Part shown: positions 1-7,308 of the stretch, one piece after another
How positions within the stretch are numbered: the first letter of the stretch is position 1
How the letters are laid out: each line of letters begins with the position of its first letter
Source: Burkholderiales bacterium
Lineage (GTDB): Bacteria; Pseudomonadota; Gammaproteobacteria; Burkholderiales; SG8-41
Assembly: GCA_022841375.1 (NCBI GenBank)
Contig: JALHRQ010000001.1
Coordinates: 764,480 to 828,479, forward strand
Reading direction: 5' to 3'
DNA length: 64,000 nucleotides
The notes under the pieces: model-generated
Told to the model about the DNA's origin: nothing
The model's database searches: none
Seen by the model: only the letters and a program-made list of their open reading frames with translations
Made by a program: the position numbers and the translations under genes

Positions 1-155
1 GCGATTTCGAGGCAGACCTTGGCCACGCCGGGGGTGTAGGCCAGCGCGAGATCGCGCTGATTGACCAGACCCTTGGTCGGCGTGACGGCAATCTTGCCCG
101 GCACCGGATAACGATGGTATTCGAGGGCTGCTTTGCGCAGTTGTTCTTCAGGCAT
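1..155 (-). CDS. maeB: NADP-dependent malic enzyme, N-terminal fragment (runs off the left edge)
   Basis: Only the first 51 codons are in the window, read on the minus strand from the ATG at 153-155. The peptide opens [20 protein letters not shown] and carries [11 protein letters not shown], which I recognise as the N-terminal block of the malic enzyme family. MaeB-type enzymes decarboxylate malate to pyruvate and make NADPH in the cytoplasm. The catalytic and NADP-binding regions lie outside the window, so the MaeB subtype and the presence of a C-terminal phosphotransacetylase-like domain cannot be checked. The gene is divergent from the small SnoaL-like gene that starts at 373. Confidence 0.85.
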   Translation of the reverse strand, partial: MPEEQLRKAALEYHRYPVPGKIAVTPTKGLVNQRDLALAYTPGVAKVCLEI

Positions 156-372
156 TGCGGAATCCGCCTTCCGGAAAATTCGAGAACGCGGCCCCAGCCG
201 CGCGGGAGCAGGATTATACCGTAGCCCCCCGCCGGGACCTGTCGCAGTGCGGCGCGGAAATGAGGTATGGTGAATCCGTGCAGTTTTGGGCGGGGGTGTT
301 CAGGAAAACCGGAACCCGGGCGCATTGAACTGCTGGACTGCGGATTCGAAATTGAGAAATTGAGGGGGAGCC

Positions 373-738
373 ATGGAAATCAATATTCCTGATGTGGTCG
401 CGGAAGTGGCCGCGGCATGCCAACGCTATGAACAGGCGCTGGTCAGCAACAACGTCGCGGTGCTCGACGAACTGTTCTGGCACAGCCCGCACACCGTGCG
501 TTACGGCGCCGGTGAACTGCTTTACGGGCATGAGGAAATAGCGCGTTTCCGTTCCGCGCGTTCACCTGCCGGACTGGCGCGCACGGTGTCACGCGAAGTC
601 ATCACCACTTACGGCCGCGACTGTGCCACTTCAAGCCTGCAGTTCGAACGGGGCGGCCGCACCGGACGGCAGATGCAGACCTGGGTGCGCATGCCCGAAG
701 GCTGGCGTGTAGTAGCCGCCCATGTCAGCATGATGTAG
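373..738 (+). CDS. AtzH/HpxZ-like (DUF3225, SnoaL-fold) protein
   Basis: The 121-residue protein begins [12 protein letters not shown] and contains [31 protein letters not shown] and a C-terminal [11 protein letters not shown]. This is the pattern of the small NTF2/SnoaL-fold family that includes HpxZ of oxalurate catabolism and AtzH of the cyanurate pathway. Family members usually sit beside an amidase or amidohydrolase; here the next gene is a proline iminopeptidase, so the partner and substrate are unknown. GGGGGAG directly before the ATG is a good ribosome binding site. The family assignment is from motif recall; the role is not established. Confidence 0.72.
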   Translation: MEINIPDVVAEVAAACQRYEQALVSNNVAVLDELFWHSPHTVRYGAGELLYGHEEIARFRSARSPAGLARTVSREVITTYGRDCATSSLQFERGGRTGRQMQTWVRMPEGWRVVAAHVSMM

Positions 739-866
739 CACCTCTCTCAAAAACGCCTGCGCTTGTCAGGACTGCGCCCGGCAGGTTTTGAGACCGGTTC
801 TAGCCGCGCGTCCTTTGTGCTAACGTTGCGCAGCTTTTTTGCAGCGTATTCCGTCACCGTAAACCC

Positions 867-1844
867 ATGGCACTGTCCTCTTCCGGCTCATTTTCCAACC
901 TAAGGGCCGAACTCTTTCCAGAGATCGAACCCTACAACGCCGGCATGCTCGCGCTCGACGGCCGGCATCGCATGTATTTCGAGGAGTCCGGCAATCCGCA
1001 CGGTGCCCCGGTGCTGTTCCTTCACGGCGGCCCCGGCGCTGGTGCCGCACCTGCGCACCGCCGGTTTTTTGATCCTGCGCACTACCGCATTGTCATTTTC
1101 GATCAGCGCGGCGCCGGACGCTCAACGCCGCTGGGCGAAATCACCGACAACACCACGCCGCTGCTGGTTGCGGACATAGAACAACTGCGCGAGCACCTGG
1201 GCATCAACAACTGGGTGGTGTTCGGTGGCTCCTGGGGCAGCACGCTGGCGCTGGCTTATGCCGAGGCGCACCCGGAACGCTGCAGCGGGCTGATCCTGCG
1301 TGGCATTTTCCTGTGCCGCAACAGTGAAATCGACTGGTTTCTATACGGCCTGCGCAATCTGTTTCCGGAAGCATGGCGCGCGTTCACCGATCCGATACCC
1401 GAAGCGGAACGCGGCGACCTGCTCACCGCCTATCACCGCCGGCTCACCGATCCCGATCCGGCCGTGCACATGCCGGCGGCACGTGCCTGGGGCACCTACG
1501 AAGGTTCATGCTCGACGCTGCTGCCCAGCCCCGAGACCGTGGCGTACTTTGCCGGCGATGTGGTTTCTCTGGGGCTCGCGCGCATCGAAGCGCATTACTT
1601 CAAGCACGACATTTTCCTGCCAGACAATTCGCTGCTCGCCAACGTCGATCGCATCCGCAACATCCCGGGCGTGATCGTGCAGGGCCGCTACGATGCGGTG
1701 TGCCCGATCGTCTCGGCCGACGATCTGCACCGGGCGTGGCCCGAGGCGGAATACACCATTGTTTCCGACGCCGGACATTCGGCATGGGAGCCCGGCATCT
1801 GCGCAGCGCTGGTTCGCGCCTGCGAAAAATTCAAGAGTCTTTAA
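867..1844 (+). CDS. pip: Proline iminopeptidase (alpha/beta hydrolase, S33)
   Basis: The 325-residue alpha/beta hydrolase has every family signature. The oxyanion-hole motif HGGPG is at 53-57, FDQRGAGRS at about 78-86, and the nucleophile elbow GGSWGS places the catalytic serine at about 122. The aspartate is in GRYDAVCP and the histidine in DAGHSAWEPG near the end. Such cytoplasmic enzymes release N-terminal proline from peptides and are usually 310-330 residues, so the gene looks complete. No strong Shine-Dalgarno precedes the ATG at 867. The FAH-family gene follows after only 24 bases, so the two are probably co-transcribed. Confidence 0.9.
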   Translation: MALSSSGSFSNLRAELFPEIEPYNAGMLALDGRHRMYFEESGNPHGAPVLFLHGGPGAGAAPAHRRFFDPAHYRIVIFDQRGAGRSTPLGEITDNTTPLLVADIEQLREHLGINNWVVFGGSWGSTLALAYAEAHPERCSGLILRGIFLCRNSEIDWFLYGLRNLFPEAWRAFTDPIPEAERGDLLTAYHRRLTDPDPAVHMPAARAWGTYEGSCSTLLPSPETVAYFAGDVVSLGLARIEAHYFKHDIFLPDNSLLANVDRIRNIPGVIVQGRYDAVCPIVSADDLHRAWPEAEYTIVSDAGHSAWEPGICAALVRACEKFKSL

Positions 1845-1868
1845 CACTAATTACCAAGGGAGAATAAA

Positions 1869-2783
1869 ATGAAACTGGTCACTTACTCCGCGAGCAAGCG
1901 CGCCCCCGCCGCCATCGGCGTCATTGCCGCCGACGGCAGCATCATCGATCTCGCAACCGCCGCGAAAAAGGCCCGCGTCAAACTGCCCTTTGCAGCCAAC
2001 GACATGATCGGCCTGGTCGCCGCCGGCAAAAGCGGTCTGGCACTGGTCAAAAAAGCCGTGGTCAGCTTGAAAACCGGCCACCACAAAATGAACAAGGTCA
2101 CGCTGCACGCGCCGATTCCGCGTCCGCGCAAGAACGTGTTCTGCGTCGGCTGGAACTATGTCGAACATTTTGAGGAAGGCGCCAAGGCGCGTCCCCATGT
2201 GACGGAAATGCCCAAACACCCGGCGTTTTTCACCAAGCAGCCGCTGTCGGTGAACAGCCCTTACGGCGAAGTGCCGTCGCACCCCGGCATCACCGAAAAA
2301 CTCGACTGGGAAGTCGAAATGGCCGTGGTCATCGGCAAACCGGGCCGCAACATCAAGGAAGCCGATGCGATGAAACACATTTTCGGCTACATGATCGCCA
2401 ACGATGTGTCGGCACGTGAAGTGCAGCGCCAGCACGGCCAGCAATGGTTCAAGGGCAAGAGCCTCGACGGCCATTGCCCGATGGGGCCGTGGCTGACCAC
2501 CGCCGACGAAGTCAAGAATCCGCAGAACCTGCACATCACCTGCCGTGTCAACGGCGTAACCAAGCAGGATTCCAACACCAGCTATATGTATTTCAAGATT
2601 CCGCGCCTGCTCGCCGAATTGTCGGCCGGCCTGACACTGGAATCCGGCGACCTGTTCCTCACCGGCACCCCGGCCGGCGTGGGACACGCCCGCAACCCGC
2701 CGGAATTCATGAAGGCCGGCGACATCCTGGAAACCGAGGTCGAAGGCCTGGGTCTGCTGCGCAACAAGATCGGCGCCAAGTAG
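1869..2783 (+). CDS. Fumarylacetoacetate hydrolase (FAH) family protein
   Basis: This 304-residue protein has a short N-terminal domain (MKLVTYSAS, DGSIIDL) followed by the FAH catalytic core. The core starts at NVFCVGWNYVEHFEEG and includes FTKQPLSVNSPYG, the metal-site stretch LDWEVEMAVVIGK, and NDVSAREVQ. The C-terminal FLTGTPAGVG is typical of the family. Members hydrolyse or isomerise beta-diketo and 2-keto acids in aromatic and other catabolic pathways using a divalent metal. The ribosome binding site AAGGGAGAA lies just upstream of the ATG. It sits between pip and a TauD-family dioxygenase, which suggests a catabolic group, but no substrate can be named. Confidence 0.88.
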   Translation: MKLVTYSASKRAPAAIGVIAADGSIIDLATAAKKARVKLPFAANDMIGLVAAGKSGLALVKKAVVSLKTGHHKMNKVTLHAPIPRPRKNVFCVGWNYVEHFEEGAKARPHVTEMPKHPAFFTKQPLSVNSPYGEVPSHPGITEKLDWEVEMAVVIGKPGRNIKEADAMKHIFGYMIANDVSAREVQRQHGQQWFKGKSLDGHCPMGPWLTTADEVKNPQNLHITCRVNGVTKQDSNTSYMYFKIPRLLAELSAGLTLESGDLFLTGTPAGVGHARNPPEFMKAGDILETEVEGLGLLRNKIGAK

Positions 2784-2879
2784 GACTGCAAAAAAGCCCG
2801 GCATCCGCAATATGGCCGCTGCGTTGAGCGCAGCGGCCGGGCGGCGTAGCATGAACCCCTCAAGCTTGGAGGAGCCCTC

Positions 2880-3776
2880 ATGGATACGCCGCAAAAAAAC
2901 AATGTCACCGTCATCCCCACCGGCGCCGCGCTCGGCGCCGACGTGGTGGGTGTTGACCTGTCGAAACCGCTGTCGAATGAAACGTTCCGGCAAATTGAAG
3001 ACGCCTGGCACACCCATCTGGTGCTGCGCTTCCGCGGCCAGCAACTGGATGATCCGTCGCTGCTCGCCTTCGGCCAGCGCTTCGGCGAACTCGATTCGGC
3101 ACCGATCCACGCCGGCAAGGACGTGGTCAATCCCTTCCCGCAGATCACCGTGATGTCGAACATCAAGGTTGACGGCAAACCCATCGGTAACCTCGGCCAT
3201 TACGAAGCGGTGTGGCACACCGATATGTCGTACAACGACATGGCACCGATCGGCAGCCTGCTGTATTCACTGGAAATACCGCCCGTTGGCGGCAACACCG
3301 GCTTCTCCAACATGTACAAGGCCTGGGACACGCTGCCGGCCGCGTTGAAAAAACAGGTTCTCGGCCGTTACTGCCGCCACGACTCCAGCCGCAACAGCGC
3401 CGGTGAACTGCGCAAGGGTTATGCCGATGTCAGCGACCCGCGCGACGCGCCGGGCGCAATGCATCCCCTGGTGCGCACCCATGAAAAAACCCATCGCAAC
3501 TGCCTGTTCCTCGGCCGCCGCCACAACGCCTATGTCATCGGCCTGCCACTGGACGAAAGCGAAGACCTGCTCAACCAGTTATGGGCGCATGCCACCAAAC
3601 CGGAATTCGAGTGGTACCAGGTATGGCAAGTCGGCGACCTGGTGATGTGGGACAACCGCTGCGCGATGCATCGTCGCGATGCGTTTGATCCGGAGTCACG
3701 GCGGTTGATGCACCGGACGCAGATCAAGGGCGGCAAGCCGTTCTTTGATCCGAAAACGCTGGATCTGCGGGCTTAA
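2880..3776 (+). CDS. TauD/TfdA-family Fe(II)/2-oxoglutarate dioxygenase
   Basis: The 298-residue protein starts MDTPQKNNVTVIPTGAALGA and matches the TauD/TfdA fold. The first two iron ligands are in AVWHTDMSYND (His113 and Asp115). The distal histidine is in DNRCAMHRRDAF, and the 2-oxoglutarate-binding arginine is in RRLMHRTQ. Members use O2 and 2-oxoglutarate to hydroxylate taurine, 2,4-D, alkyl sulfates and similar compounds. The length is normal and all ligands are present, so it is probably active. GGAGGAGCCCTC before the ATG supplies the ribosome binding site. The substrate cannot be deduced; in a sulfur-oxidiser a sulfonate or sulfate ester is possible but speculative. Confidence 0.88.
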   Translation: MDTPQKNNVTVIPTGAALGADVVGVDLSKPLSNETFRQIEDAWHTHLVLRFRGQQLDDPSLLAFGQRFGELDSAPIHAGKDVVNPFPQITVMSNIKVDGKPIGNLGHYEAVWHTDMSYNDMAPIGSLLYSLEIPPVGGNTGFSNMYKAWDTLPAALKKQVLGRYCRHDSSRNSAGELRKGYADVSDPRDAPGAMHPLVRTHEKTHRNCLFLGRRHNAYVIGLPLDESEDLLNQLWAHATKPEFEWYQVWQVGDLVMWDNRCAMHRRDAFDPESRRLMHRTQIKGGKPFFDPKTLDLRA

Positions 3777-3791
3777 CTTAGCAGACCCACA

Positions 3792-3818
3792 AACGCCGGT
3801 CAGTCCGGCGTTTTTTTC
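3792..3818 (+). terminator. Rho-independent terminator after the dioxygenase gene
   Basis: A 7-bp GC-rich stem (ACGCCGG at 3793-3799, CCGGCGT at 3805-3811) with a 5-base loop is followed by a run of seven T. It begins 16 bases after the dioxygenase stop codon and overlaps the last codons of the convergent phaM gene. The T run is on the plus-strand transcript only. Confidence 0.85.
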
Positions 3819-4078
3819 ATGCTGTCCGCAGCCGCCTTGCCCGCGGCCTGCAGGCTCTCAAGTCCGGCGCGCTGCATTTCCAGCGTCTTGATGGTCATCT
3901 GCACAAAGCCGGTGTTCATCGTCAGCCAGGTTTCCACGGCCTTGAGTTCGGCGATTTTTTTGTCGAGGTCTTCGACATTCATCGTCGGAGCGATCATGCC
4001 GGGGATCGGGAAACCCATCGGGTTCCACATCTTCTGCATAAACTCGAAAAAGTCTTTGGGGATTTCCTGATCGGCCAT
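3800..4078 (-). CDS. phaM: PhaM-family polyhydroxyalkanoate granule regulatory protein
   Basis: The 92-residue protein contains FFEFMQKMWNPMGFPIPGM and LDKKIAELKAVETWLTMN, followed by TIKTLEMQRAGLESL. This is the conserved core of PhaM, a small betaproteobacterial protein that activates PHB synthase and attaches storage granules to the nucleoid. Some PhaM proteins carry a long Lys/Ala-rich DNA-binding tail; this one ends at KKTPD shortly after the core, so a large basic tail is absent. It lies 39 bases downstream of the cyclophilin-like gene on the same strand and could be the last gene of that transcript. The start is ATG at 4078 with GGGAG upstream. Confidence 0.82.
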   Translation of the reverse strand: MADQEIPKDFFEFMQKMWNPMGFPIPGMIAPTMNVEDLDKKIAELKAVETWLTMNTGFVQMTIKTLEMQRAGLESLQAAGKAAADSMKKTPD

Positions 4079-4117
4079 GGCGTGCTCCCGGTAGGTGTGC
4101 AGGCATTATAGGGGTCG

Positions 4118-4489
4118 TCAGGCCGCTTCGATGTGAACGGTGTCACCCTCTTTGGCACTGCGCAGCACCGCGGCATCGCCCCTGATGCGGCCCAGCACGC
4201 TGCAAGGACTGACCAGACGGCACTCGTTGCCCTGTGATGCGGGGGTGCGCCCCCACGGCAGAGCCAGCGCACTGCCATCGACCCAGAAACACACGGTTCC
4301 CGGCGCCACGACCTGCCGGGCACCGGGTTCCAGCGCAGCATGGATCGGCACAGTGAAGTAGACCTCTTCGCCCCAGGTATTGACGGTGGACTGGCAAGGC
4401 AATGCAGCCAGTAGCCGATCCACCGTGGGGCCGGGATTCAGGTCGGCGATGACCGAGCCCGCAGGCCAGCGGATGTGGATGCCGGCCAT
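4118..4489 (-). CDS. Cyclophilin-like fold protein (TM1367/DUF3830-like)
   Basis: The 123-residue protein begins MAGIHIRWPAGSVIADL and contains VNTWGEEVYFTVPIHAAL, APGTVCFWVDGSALALPWG and SPCSVLGRI. That arrangement matches small bacterial proteins with a cyclophilin-like barrel (TM1367 / DUF3830 group). Their biochemical role is not known and they lack the standard peptidyl-prolyl isomerase residues. The start codon is only 12 bases after the stop of the lytic transglycosylase upstream, so translation is probably coupled. Two pseudo-repeated VxxxGxxxxW blocks are visible but no catalytic motif can be named. Confidence 0.7.
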   Translation of the reverse strand: MAGIHIRWPAGSVIADLNPGPTVDRLLAALPCQSTVNTWGEEVYFTVPIHAALEPGARQVVAPGTVCFWVDGSALALPWGRTPASQGNECRLVSPCSVLGRIRGDAAVLRSAKEGDTVHIEAA

Positions 4490-4501
4490 GCGGAAAACGG
4501 A

Positions 4502-5266
4502 TTATTCGCCGAGCGGGGAGTCGGCCAGCCGTGCGACACGAACGCGCTGCACCAGCCGCGGTGCGGGCGGCGCCCGTTCGGCCAGGTTTGCGACCACCTG
4601 CTGCAGACGCTGCTTTTCACCCAGAACCTTGGTGGTATAGGTGTCGTTATCGTCACCCAGCGCGCCGGCATACATCTGCAACGCGATGCCGACGTTACCG
4701 GTACGCGTCAGGTATTCCTTGAGAATGCGCGTGCCCACACGAATGTTCGATTCGGGATCAAACACTGCTTTTTCCCCGCCGAACTTGGCCAGCTTGTCGC
4801 CATGGAACTTGGGGATGATCTGCATCAGGCCCTTGGCGCCCACCACGCTCTCGGCAATGGGGTTGTAGCGGGACTCGACGGCGATAACGGCCATCACCAG
4901 CAGCGGATCAAGCCCGACCTGGCTGCCCTCGGCATGGGCGATGCGCACGAAATCGAGCGTCAGGTCCTGCGCCACCTTGTAACGCTTGGCCAGATATTCG
5001 GCCAGGGCGACATGGCGGGCGTCGTCCGGATGCACCACGACATCATCCGGTTGCGGCAGCACGCGGGCGGTAATGGCACTGGCTTCACTTTGCACGGCGG
5101 CTACGGCGGATTCCAGAAACTGGACGCCGTAACGTTCATGCAGCAGCAGGATCAGGGCGGAGATACTGGCCAGGAAAACAACCAGGGTGAGAAACTTGCG
5201 GAGCCGGGGCAGCGCTTCTGCCGTGCGGTCCGTCGGGGGTAGTTCTGAAATCGATTTTGCAAACAC
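4502..5266 (-). CDS. Membrane-anchored lytic transglycosylase (SLT domain), GTG start
   Basis: From the GTG at 5264-5266 the protein is 254 residues: a short cytoplasmic head, one membrane segment (FLTLVVFLASISALILLL) and a periplasmic goose-type lysozyme (SLT) domain. The catalytic glutamate is in VIAVESRYNP, followed by GAKGLMQIIPKF and the Tyr/Ala block MYAGALGDDND. It would cleave peptidoglycan to 1,6-anhydro-muropeptides at the inner membrane. I chose the GTG because AAGGAGG stands at 5273-5279, six bases upstream; an in-frame ATG at 5299 has no comparable site and would place that Shine-Dalgarno inside the gene. A structured leader precedes it (see separate entry). The cyclophilin-like gene and phaM follow. 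Confidence 0.85.
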   Translation of the reverse strand: MFAKSISELPPTDRTAEALPRLRKFLTLVVFLASISALILLLHERYGVQFLESAVAAVQSEASAITARVLPQPDDVVVHPDDARHVALAEYLAKRYKVAQDLTLDFVRIAHAEGSQVGLDPLLVMAVIAVESRYNPIAESVVGAKGLMQIIPKFHGDKLAKFGGEKAVFDPESNIRVGTRILKEYLTRTGNVGIALQMYAGALGDDNDTYTTKVLGEKQRLQQVVANLAERAPPAPRLVQRVRVARLADSPLGE

Positions 5267-5404
5267 GCAAAACCTCCTTTCGGGTTTGCGCCGACGCATC
5301 GAGCGGGGCGCTGCTTCTTGTGTTACCTCGCTACGGTAACGGGTGTCTCCTAAAGACAGCGTTCAGCCCATAACCACTACAGGTTGTGGGCTACTCAAAA
5401 AAAC
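5267..5404 (-). promoter_or_regulatory. Multi-stem structured 5' leader of the lytic transglycosylase mRNA, unassigned
   Basis: On the minus-strand transcript, four hairpins follow one another before the GTG. H1 (5365-5392) pairs AGCCCA with TGGGCT and, after one mismatch, AACC with GGTT. H2 (5344-5358) is TGTCT/AGACA around a 5-base loop. H3 (5322-5340) is GTTACC/GGTAAC around a 7-base loop. H4 (5288-5311) pairs GCGCC with GGCGC and lies just before the Shine-Dalgarno. The predicted transcription start near 5404 gives a leader of about 138 bases. I cannot match it to a riboswitch class I know; the c-di-GMP-I core and tetraloop are absent. This is a candidate cis-regulatory RNA. Confidence 0.5.
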
Positions 5405-5410
5405 TGGCCA

Positions 5411-5439
5411 ATTCTAGGTGTTCGAGCCAAGGGCCGCAA
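5411..5439 (-). promoter_or_regulatory. Sigma-70 type promoter for the lytic transglycosylase
   Basis: Reading the minus strand, TTGCGG (5434-5439) and TAGAAT (5411-5416) are separated by exactly 17 bases. A start near 5404 would place the structured leader at the very 5' end of the RNA. The region beyond it (5440-5680) is unusually AT-rich, with runs of TTTAAATAAACAATTTT around 5545-5565 and no gene that I can see. Confidence 0.5.
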
Positions 5440-5680
5440 CCCGAAATCAAGGTTTTAAGCCTTTGTTTGACGCACTGGTTTAGAAAATGGACGCGGAGTT
5501 TACCGGTACCGGTTGCCGCGGCGCAACAAAAAATACAACTTATTGATTTAAATAAACAATTTTAAATTAATAGGTTCTAGATCCAGCCTTTACCTCAAAA
5601 TGGCAGGGATTTGAGCTGCATTGCAGCGCGGAGTTCATTTTCGCTCGGGATTAATAAAATAATTTAATTAAAACAATTAC

Positions 5681-5863
5681 TTATAATTCATCTTGCGGGT
5701 CAATTTGGGATGGAATTTGACGGGCTTTCCAGGCTCGGAACACAGCCTCAAAGTCAGTGAGTGCTTGCCAGTATCGGTCATATACACAGGGATCGCAGCC
5801 GCTCTGGCAGCATTCCCACGGCTCAGGCGCTGACGGCTTTTCCGGCCTCGGATCAGCACTCAT
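5681..5863 (-). CDS. Small Cys-rich oxidoreductase-like domain (OXLD1-type) protein
   Basis: The 60-residue protein starts MSADPRPEKPSAPEPWECC at 5863, and its ATG overlaps the stop of the anti-sigma-like gene (ATGA). The core WECCQSGCDPCVYDRYWQAL, with four cysteines in CC-x3-C-x2-C spacing, is the signature of the short 'oxidoreductase-like' domain (PF09791), also found at the N terminus of eukaryotic OXLD1. In bacteria the domain occurs as tiny stand-alone proteins of unknown function; the cysteines suggest a metal or disulfide site. A longer in-frame reading from 5962 would overlap the preceding gene and lacks family support. The tight overlap says it is translated with the sigma/anti-sigma pair. 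Confidence 0.75.
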   Translation of the reverse strand: MSADPRPEKPSAPEPWECCQSGCDPCVYDRYWQALTDFEAVFRAWKARQIPSQIDPQDEL

Positions 5864-6678
5864 CGGACTGCAGCGTCGTCCGGCAAAGGCAGGTCCGGAA
5901 ACCGACGGCGGCATTCTGCGAGCAATAAATTCGCATCCGCAGTCCTTCCGGCGCGCCGCCATTCAGCTATTCGCTGGAGCCATTTCTCCGCCGGCTCGTT
6001 GACCAGGTCATGCCATAACACCCGCCCTTCCACCGGCACCGGCGCGGACATCGCTGCCGTTGCCGCCCCACCGGGCGTCGGACCCGCAGCGGAATCCGCT
6101 GCAGCGCCGACCGGGGCCGAGCGACGCATCGCTCGGAGAGTTTCCTGAGCCGGCGCCACGTTGCGTTCGGCAGAGACTGATTCGTCGCGCAGCGGTGCGC
6201 CCGGCGCAGGCGCCGGCGGTGCAGACGCTGATTTTGCCTTCGCCATCAAGGGCGGAGTGGCGTTAGCTGGCGCCAGGTCCGCCTGCTGGGTGCCGGTGAC
6301 TGCTGGTGGCAGTGCCTCCGGTACTGGCGACAGCCGCGACGCCTCCGCCCTGCCCTGCCTGGCCGCTGATTCGACCGCCACCTGCGGTGCGACTGCTTCG
6401 GCTGCTGGCGGCGGCAAGTCCGGGGCAATCCGGTCAACACCCTCTTCGCGCATCATCAGGACCATGGTTACCGACAGCACAACAACGGCCGCCAGCGACA
6501 GGGGCATCTGCCACGCCGACCCGAACCGCTTGCGGCTCGGTCCGGCGCCCACTTCGCGGCGGGCCGCCGCCCGAAGGCGATCATCAAGGCTGGCCGGCGG
6601 CATTTCTGCTGAGACCCGCCGGTAATCAGCCGCGAGCTGCGGGTCGTGTTCCATATCAGTACCGGGATTCAGCGCCAT
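5860..6678 (-). CDS. Anti-sigma-factor-like membrane protein
   Basis: The 272-residue protein overlaps the end of the sigma factor gene by 10 bases, the usual position for an anti-sigma factor. Residues about 1-50 are a charged cytoplasmic head, one membrane segment follows (MPLSLAAVVVLSVTMVLMM), and then comes a long Ala/Pro-rich low-complexity region to about residue 215. The C terminus (LVNEPAEKWLQRIAEWRRAGRTADANLLLAECRRRFPDL) is a short helical repeat. No zinc-binding HxxxCxxC motif is present, so it is not a ZAS-type anti-sigma. GGGAGGG nine bases upstream supports the ATG at 6678. The function is inferred from position and topology only. Confidence 0.7.
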   Translation of the reverse strand: MALNPGTDMEHDPQLAADYRRVSAEMPPASLDDRLRAAARREVGAGPSRKRFGSAWQMPLSLAAVVVLSVTMVLMMREEGVDRIAPDLPPPAAEAVAPQVAVESAARQGRAEASRLSPVPEALPPAVTGTQQADLAPANATPPLMAKAKSASAPPAPAPGAPLRDESVSAERNVAPAQETLRAMRRSAPVGAAADSAAGPTPGGAATAAMSAPVPVEGRVLWHDLVNEPAEKWLQRIAEWRRAGRTADANLLLAECRRRFPDLPLPDDAAVR

Positions 6679-7238
6679 GACTGCATGCCCTCCCGCAGTT
6701 TGACCAGCGCATAACGCAAGCGGCTTTTTGCGGTTTCGCGTGCCACGCCGGTGGCCTCGGCAATCTCTTCGACACTCAAACCGCCTTCCTGCTGCAGAAC
6801 AAACGCTTCACGCTGTTCATCGGGGAGTTTTTCGAGCAGCGTCAGCAACTGCGCGGCCTGCGCACGCGATTCGGCACTGATGTCGGGCTGCAGGCCGGCA
6901 GGCGCCACAGGCTCGTCGATCGCTGCGGCACTCTCATCGTCCAGCGATACCGTATGGTTATCGTGGCGGCGGAAATGATCCATCAGCCGGTTGTGGGCAA
7001 TGCGGTACAGATAGGTGGAGAACCTGGCTTGTACGACATAACCGGCGCGGGCGCGGATCAGATTCATCCACACGTCCTGGAATAATTCTTCGGCCAGCGC
7101 AGCATTGCGGCACTGGCGCAACAGATAGCGGTAAACGCCGCCTTTATGACGAACATAAAGAATATCAAAAGCCGCCGCATCGCCATCGCGATAACCGAGC
7201 ATCAGCGTTTCATCAGTGGCGTCGGGGTCCGTAGGCAT
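6669..7238 (-). CDS. ECF-type RNA polymerase sigma factor
   Basis: From ATG 7238 the protein is 189 residues and opens MPTDPDATDETLMLGYRDGD. Region 2 is clear (AAFDILYVRHKGGVYRYLLRQ, LAEELFQDVWMNLIRA, FSTYLYRIAHNRLMDHFRR). Region 4 follows at LLTLLEKLPDEQREAFVLQ with the helix-turn-helix LSVEEIAEATGVARETAKSRLRYA. An upstream in-frame start at 7328 would add residues not seen in the family and run into the preceding gene. It directs RNA polymerase to a small regulon, presumably including its own operon. The gene lies 70 bases downstream of a secreted-protein gene, and its stop overlaps the anti-sigma-like gene. Confidence 0.92.
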   Translation of the reverse strand: MPTDPDATDETLMLGYRDGDAAAFDILYVRHKGGVYRYLLRQCRNAALAEELFQDVWMNLIRARAGYVVQARFSTYLYRIAHNRLMDHFRRHDNHTVSLDDESAAAIDEPVAPAGLQPDISAESRAQAAQLLTLLEKLPDEQREAFVLQQEGGLSVEEIAEATGVARETAKSRLRYALVKLREGMQSWR

Positions 7239-7308
7239 AACGGGGTGCCAGTATGCAGAAGCCTCTGCATACCGGCAACCGCACCGCAGCACTGTATTCA
7301 ATGCGGAA

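Noticed and set aside
1851..3218. A 455-residue open frame on the minus strand opposite the FAH and dioxygenase genes
   Set aside because: It is the complement of two genes with clear active-site motifs; its own translation is His/Arg/Gln-rich and matches no family.
5267..5404. c-di-GMP-I (GEMM) or ydaO riboswitch as identity of the leader
   Set aside because: The GEMM core with its GNRA tetraloop and receptor, and the long conserved ydaO elements, are not present.
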